Assembly: GCF_000226095.1 (NCBI RefSeq)
Contig: NC_016478.1
Span: 3,896,001 to 3,960,000, forward strand
Source: Thermothelomyces thermophilus ATCC 42464
Taxonomy: Eukaryota; Ascomycota; Sordariomycetes; Sordariales; Chaetomiaceae
Direction of reading: 5' to 3'
Length of the DNA stretch: 64,000 nucleotides
Positions 57,843 through 64,000 of this stretch are shown here, one piece after another. The notes under the pieces were generated by a model. That model saw nothing but the letters and a program-made list of their open reading frames with translations. It made no database searches and had not been told where the DNA came from. The position numbers and the translations under genes were made by a program. Each line of letters begins with the position of its first letter. The first letter of the stretch is position 1.

Positions 57843-58479
57843 TAACGTTAACGCTACCGTTAAGTTATACGATGGCCCCCGATTCCTGCTATTCTACCGC
57901 CTCCAATTCGTCTAGATTTAACAAACCCCGTGTAACCATATCTGCCCCCTTCTCTACTAGGAACTCTCGTTGTTCACGAACCCGAGTCAGACAGGCTAAT
58001 GCCTTAGAAGCTTTGCATTAATATTCCTATAGCAAGGCTTCGGCCTCTTTCTCTTTAGCCTTTAAATAACGTTACTTATATATAATATGATCTATTATAT
58101 TGCAATTAGAGATGTGCCCTTACAAGAAAACAGGAACTTATAAGAAGAAACTAGAACGCCGGAACTATTGTAAGTACGACCTTAACGCACATAAGCCTTA
58201 TAGCGACGAGATTTTTCAATTATCTTATACACTCGATTATACTCTGTGTAATAGGAACACGCCATCACTACGAACCTGTGATCGGAAATAAACTAAGCTA
58301 AACGCTTATAACGAATAGACATTAGGGATCTATACGTGTTAGACGGTATAATTGATAGTACAAAGGGTAACGAGGACTAAGGAGAAAAATACATATAAGG
58401 AATACGAGGGATGTTAGCGCTATTTGAGACGGCCTAAAAAGAGGGCTTTTAGGTCGAAAGCCTTGGAGGGAGGGCATCG

Positions 58480-58897
58480 TGTCATAGAAATATATATATA
58501 GATGCTGCCTAGGCTACCGGTACAAATAGGCTAATCAAGCCGAAGGAACGGAAGGACTAATTATAACATAGGAAGTATAGTGATCACTACGCTTACTAGC
58601 GATCAGGGTGATCACCACCATACGATCACTTACGATTACCGTGATCAGGAGTGATCACTAGGATTATATATATATATAGATAGTCACTTGTTATAGTGGA
58701 CTCTAGGAGTTTACCAGTGGTAATAATCACAATCACAGTACTTATACCGAGCATTGCTGATTACTGTAAGAGGCAACTCTAGTGTTGTTGTGAACCCTTT
58801 GGCTTTACCGAATCCCTTAGACGACCTGCCTGCTCGTCACGCTCAATCTACCTCCGTCTAGACCCTTTTAGAAGAAGTCTGAGTTGGGTTTGTCATA
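58480..58897 (+). repeat. Gypsy C 3' LTR
   Basis: The 418 bp match 51408-51825 and share its U3 variant with the GTGATCAC motifs. The first bases are TGTCAT and the last TTTGTCATA. Confidence 0.88.
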
Positions 58898-61800
58898 TAA
58901 AGACAAGTCCTATATTACCTATTATAACTATAGAAAAAAAGGGCACTATAAGCGAGAATGTCGAAGCCCGAAGAAAGAGTAGAAAATAGTCCCTAGAAAG
59001 GAAATTACGGCTATTAACGAAACTACTAAGGACGTCGTCGAAGTAGCGGCTATAAGCTACAAAGATAGGGGCAGTAATACGGACAGTCTTAGATACAATA
59101 GTAACGGTAAAGACGAACAAGCACCGTACTCCGAACTGGTTACTATAGACCTAGAGACAGGTCTTACCGAATAGGATATAGTAAGAGAATACGTACTACC
59201 AATTTCGATTCTCCTAGCCTTGAGGTAATAGGGTTTCATAGTTATATAGAGGTAGGATAGATCGTAGATAACCGATACCTAAGGAATCGAAAGACCTGGA
59301 CCTAATATTCTATTCCTCTAGAAATGAATTAAATGGTACTATAATAAAGTTTTCCGGCTTAATATAGAACTATATAAATGGGATAGACGCTTGATTTGAC
59401 TTGTCTAGTAGAGTAATAAGATAAGGGACAAGACAAAGGAACTCTAACGTATTATAGAAACTATTAAGGGAAAATGGCCTATAATATATAATAGGCCTAA
59501 TAGTTATGCTAAGTACCTTAATGACTAGCAGCTTAGTAACGATATATAGAATCTAGAATACTAGTTTATATATATAAACCATAGAAAAGACGAGTATATA
59601 TAGGGAAGCTACTAGAAGAAATACTCCTACTATAGTATTAGAGTACCTATAGTCTACGTATAATAGAAAGGATTTAGGAAAGAATTCTAATACCTTCTAG
59701 GCAACGCTATATAACTATATCCTTGACATAAGGTATATATGTAAGTGCCCTAGTTCTAGTATATAATATATAGATGCCAATACTACTTCTATAACAAATT
59801 CGAAAATAATCACTAGCCGACCCGACAAGGAAATGAGGATAGAAGCCTCCGCCCTGTAGAATAGGTCTACGATATAGGAAACAGAGCAGCCGAATTGCTC
59901 TAGAAGATCGAAGCCTACGACCTAGAAAGCATTATAATAGTTCTAAGACAAGCCTAGCCTAGGTACTACGGAATAGGACAAGACATATAGGACTCGTACT
60001 AGAGTAACGATTGCCTCTACCACGCGGATGAAAAGAAATCGCGAATTCGGGAGCTTTAGATAAAGCTATAATATATACGACGAGAAGTAGAACAGACTTA
60101 ATAATAGAAAGCTATAAGCACTTAATAGCTTATAGAACTAAGTACGATTGATAAAGCTACTATTAGCTAAACAACCGAAGAGGTTAGTACTAACCTAGGA
60201 AATAGGTCGGGGCCTTTTGAGGGGCCTAGAAACTATTAACGCCTATATAGCGGCAGGTAGTAACATAGTATAGGAGGAACTAGCGTAAGAGACTACTATA
60301 TCGAGACCTCCTAGCAGGAATATGGGAAATTGCTATAATCTTTAGACGACGGTGGTAAGATAAGCGACTATGGATAATAGCACAATAGAAATAGCACGAA
60401 ATGCTCGCACTAGTAGATAGTAGAGTAGAGATAAACCTGATTTCGCCAATACTTATAAATTAGCTATAGATACCCTAGAGAATAAAGTAGAAGTATAGTA
60501 TAGTCAAAGGGCTATTTCTAACGTAATAGGTATGTAGGGAGACTAAACTAATCGACATTACTATAGTAAGGAAGACTATAGTAGTTATATTTAGTATTAT
60601 AGATATAGGTAACGATAAAGATATAATATTAGGGTTACTATAGTATAAGGATTATAACCCGGATATTAGCTAGAAGAATAGTAGCTACCTATAACCCTAA
60701 ACGGAGTTATATTTAACTAGCGAGATAAGGAGTATATAAGGATCGTAAGCAGATAATGCTTAGAGGAAGGCATATCCTATAGATCTACCGTAAGAGATAG
60801 ATAGTAGTAAGCAGACTACTACAGACTCTAGAAGAAGCGGTATAACGACACCGACATTACGATAGGAGGAACGAGCTAAACCGCCGATAGCTATTCTCTC
60901 TGTTAACAAATGCGGAGCATTATAATTAGAGTAGTAGGTTAAGATAGGAGAAATCGCTAGTATTACTATAGATAGAACCAAGTTCGTATACTATTAGAAA
61001 ACCAAGAGACGAGACAAGACTAGGGAAGTACCGAAAGAATATAAAGGATACCTAGCATTCGAACCGAAGTATCTAGAAGGATTACTAGAACACGGCCTAT
61101 AGGATTATAAGATCAAGCTTAAGGAAGGAGTATAACCAAAGTTCTTTAAGATTTACTATACAAGCCGGACTTAGAACGAAGAACTTAAGCGATATTTAGA
61201 GGAGAACCTTTAAAGAGAATATATCTACCTATTAACATCGCTAGCAAGCTACCTAATCCTATTTATACCTAAGAAAGACGAAAAGCTATAGTTATATATT
61301 GACTATTAGTAACTTAACGAACAGACTGTAAAAAACCGATACCCGTTACTACTAATCTTATAGCTCCGAGATTAGTTAGTAGGAGCCTAATATTTTACAC
61401 GTCTTAACTTGCTATCGGCCTATAACTATATATAGATTAAAGAAGGCAACGAGTAAAAAACGGCCTTTAGGATACCCTATAGCTACTACAAGTACCTCGT
61501 TATGCTATTCGGACTTATAAACGCGCTGGTAACGTTCTAAGCCCTAATTAATCAAGCTATCTGACCCTTTCTCGACAAATTTGTGGTATGATATACTTAT
61601 CTTCTCTAAGACAATAGACAAACACCGGAAGCACGTAAAAGCAGTGCTAGACGTGCTATACGTATATAAACTATTAGTTAACAAGGAAAAGAGTAAATTC
61701 CACGTTAGGAAAACAGTGTTTCTAGGATATAAGATATCCCTAGGATAAATTTAAATAGAACCTTCAAAGGTTAAAGCTATTAAGAATTAGCTACAACCGA

Positions 61801-64000
61801 CGTCAGTTACGGAAGTACGAAGCTTTATCGGATTTATAAACTTCTACCAAATGTTCATTAGAAACTTTGGAGCGATTATACGACCTTTATACGAACTTAT
61901 AAAGAAGAACGCTAATTTCTAATGGGAAGAGCAATATAAGTAAGCATTTATATGGATCTATAACGCCATTACCAAAGATCTAGTACTAGTATTATCAAAT
62001 CCTAAGAAGCTATTTAAGGTAGAAACGGACGCTTTAGACTACGCTATCGGAGGATGATTAGGATAACGAGACGGACAAGGGAAGCTATATCTTATAGCCT
62101 TCTTTTTAAAGAAGCTCGATAGACTATATTTTAATTATCCGATCTATAATAAGGAACTACTTACGATTATCAAAGCTTTTAAAGAATAGTAACTATACCT
62201 TAGTAGCATAATTAAACCGGTATAAGTATATATAGATTATAAGAATTTACAATACTTTATAATGACAAAGGAGCTTAATAGACGATAAATATAATAGGTA
62301 GAATTCCTCGTAGAATTTAACTTTGAGATCTAGTATAAGAAGGGCAAAGAGAATATATAAGCAGACATCTTAAGCCGACGAACAGATCATATAGAAGGAC
62401 GAATAGAAACAATACTACTATTATTTAAGGAACGAATAGATAGAACGCTACATTACGAAACGTAGACACCTATAGAAGATAATCTACTTAACTCGTTCCT
62501 AGAATGTTATATAATCTTTCGAGAAGAAGGAATTAATAAGATATAGTATTAAGCAGCACCTAGACTAGTAGTACCTAATGGAGTAGAAGAAAGGGATAGG
62601 AAACTCTAGTACTAAGGCAAAGCATATATCTATGATAGGGATCAATAGCTGTAAATGATTTGAGAACTCTACAAGTCGAAACTCGGAGGATATAAAGGAG
62701 TTACAAAGACTGTTATACAAGTTAGGAAACACTACGACTTTCTATAGTTAATGGTACAAGTTAAGGAAGTCGTATAGAACTATAATATTTGCAATCAAAG
62801 TAAAATAGTATAATATAAGCCGTATAGGCTACTTTAGCCATTGCTAATAGCTGACAAACTATAGAGTTTAGTTACGATGGACTTTATTACAAAGCTACTA
62901 GAATCCAAGGATATAGCTATAGGAGTAATCTATAATAGTATTCTTACTATAGTAGATTACCTAACTAAATAGGTATACTTCTTTCCCTATAAGGAGTCCT
63001 AGATAGTAGAATAGTTAGTAGACATAATCTATTGGCAAGTTACATTAGTATATGCTTAGCCGTAAGAATGGATCACTAACAGAGATACCAAGTTCGTATC
63101 GAAGTTCTAGCAAGCATTAATATAACGATTAGGCATTAATAGCAAGCTATTAACGGCATATTACCTATAGACTGACGGACAAACAGAGCGACTAAACCAG
63201 GTTATTAAGTAATATCTCTACTCTTATGTTAACTACTAGCAAGACGACTAAGTTATACTATTGCTAATAGCATAACTCGCTTATAATACGACACTAATAG
63301 AAACGACCAAAGTGACACCGTTCTTCGCAAACTATAGATATAAAGCAGACCTTAGGCAAGGACTAGAGGTTATAATGCCAAGAGCAGCAGTCAAAGCGGA
63401 ACAAATATATATACTATATGAAAAGCTCAAAACGGAACTCGAGTTTATTAAGACTAGAATAAAGAACTACTACGATAAATATAGGCTCGAGGGACCTTAC
63501 CTAGAAAGGGGAGACAAAGTCTACCTAATTATACGAAACTTATAAACTAAATGACTAAGTATAAAGCTAGACTTTAAGAAGGTTAGACCCTTTATTATTA
63601 AAGAACGAATTTCGATATCTAATTATTAACTATTATTACCATTATTTATATAACTATAAATAGATATTTTTTATATTTTACTTTTTAAACTAGCACCAAA
63701 GAACGTTAAGGTTGCTATATATATCGAAGTAGAGGACGAAGAGGAAGAATAGGACATCAAAGAAATTCTAGATTTATATATTATTAATAAGGAACTATAA
63801 TATCTAGTTAAATAGCTTAATTTTAGACTAGAAGACAACTTATAGGAACCAGTTAAGAATTTAAACTGCCCTAAGAAACTAGAACAGTTCTATTAGCAGA
63901 ACCTAGATTAGCCAAAGGCAAACCTAGGACAGAACTAAAAACAGCACCCTAGTTAATAACATTAATACTACCATTAAGCTATATACCTAGAACCGCCTTC
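58898..64000 (+). mobile_element. Gypsy fragment D: 5' truncated chromovirus running off the window
   Basis: It begins abruptly inside the gag zinc knuckle (KDKSYITYYNYRKKGHYKREC, 58903-58960), directly after the 3' LTR of copy C. It continues collinearly with copy C through the linker, protease (~60395-60500), reverse transcriptase (~61230-61760), RNase H (~62010-62370), integrase (~62690-63550) and chromodomain (~63740-63900). No LTR of its own is in the window. Similarity to C appears to stop near 63981. All frames are broken by RIP-type stops. Confidence 0.8.

Larger units (their letters stand above)
51408..58897 (+). mobile_element. Gypsy copy C: full-length chromovirus with both LTRs, RIP-degraded
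   Basis: Two 418-bp LTRs (51408-51825 and 58480-58897) bracket a 6.65-kb interior. Plus-strand order is gag with a zinc knuckle, a long linker domain, protease, reverse transcriptase, RNase H, integrase, chromodomain, then a non-coding 3' region and a purine-rich tract (GGAGGGAGGGCATCG) directly before the 3' LTR. RT-RNase H-integrase order and the terminal chromodomain identify a Ty3/Gypsy chromovirus. The flanks CTAGA and TAAAG do not match, so no target duplication is seen. Stops in every domain make it non-autonomous. Confidence 0.88.

Noticed and set aside
58100-58291. 63-codon frame near the 3' end of Gypsy C
   Set aside because: It lies in the non-coding 3' region after the chromodomain, with no recognisable domain and no confirmed equivalent in copy B.
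1-64000. CRISPR arrays, operons, riboswitches, rRNA genes or a biosynthetic gene cluster
   Set aside because: The intron-rich, RIP-bearing fungal context and lack of spaced identical repeats or co-functional enzymes give no support.

Overview
The window looks like nuclear DNA from a filamentous ascomycete, most likely a Sordariomycete (possibly Sordariales). Supporting signs are short GT-AG introns of about 50-150 bp, GC-rich genes with strong third-position C/G, fungal-type families (GH47 mannosidase with a membrane anchor, GPI-anchored aspartyl protease, CM1 spindle-pole protein, Rfc3) and AT-rich retroelement blocks with the TA-rich, TAG/TAA-littered look of repeat-induced point mutation (RIP). 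Species cannot be assigned from sequence reading alone.

Layout. Positions 1-6683 hold a Pro/Ser-rich hypothetical protein (+), a small Cys-containing GPI-anchored secreted protein (-, two exons) and a 912-residue multi-exon membrane protein (+). Positions 6874-14305 are one complete but RIP-ruined Ty1/Copia element with 209-bp LTRs and a 5-bp target duplication; a 451-bp solo Gypsy LTR is nested in it, and a second, divergent Copia solo LTR (14375-14585) lies just downstream. Positions 14728-42624 are a second gene island: a conserved fungal protein with a Cys-rich tail (-), a giant 2362-residue protein fusing an SF1 helicase, a short NFX1-type zinc finger and three CbbX-like AAA+ ATPase modules (+), a GH47 alpha-mannosidase (+), replication factor C subunit 3 (+), a broken short-chain dehydrogenase (+), a CM1-domain protein (+) and a GPI-anchored aspartyl protease (-). 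From 42625 to the right edge is a nested retroelement block: a truncated Copia copy on the minus strand, then four Gypsy chromovirus copies or fragments (A +, B -, C + with both LTRs, D +).

How it fits together. The unique genes are mostly housekeeping or cell-surface functions (N-glycan trimming, DNA replication clamp loading, microtubule nucleation, wall-associated proteolysis) and do not form a cluster. The most unusual gene is the helicase/triple-AAA+ protein; spliced as proposed its seven exons sum to 7089 bp, an exact multiple of three, and every junction restores a family-like reading. The retroelement islands show RIP-type decay, nesting order, solo LTR formation and LTRs that share a 3' half but carry unrelated U3 regions. 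All intron coordinates were placed by reading splice signals and reading-frame continuity, without transcript data.
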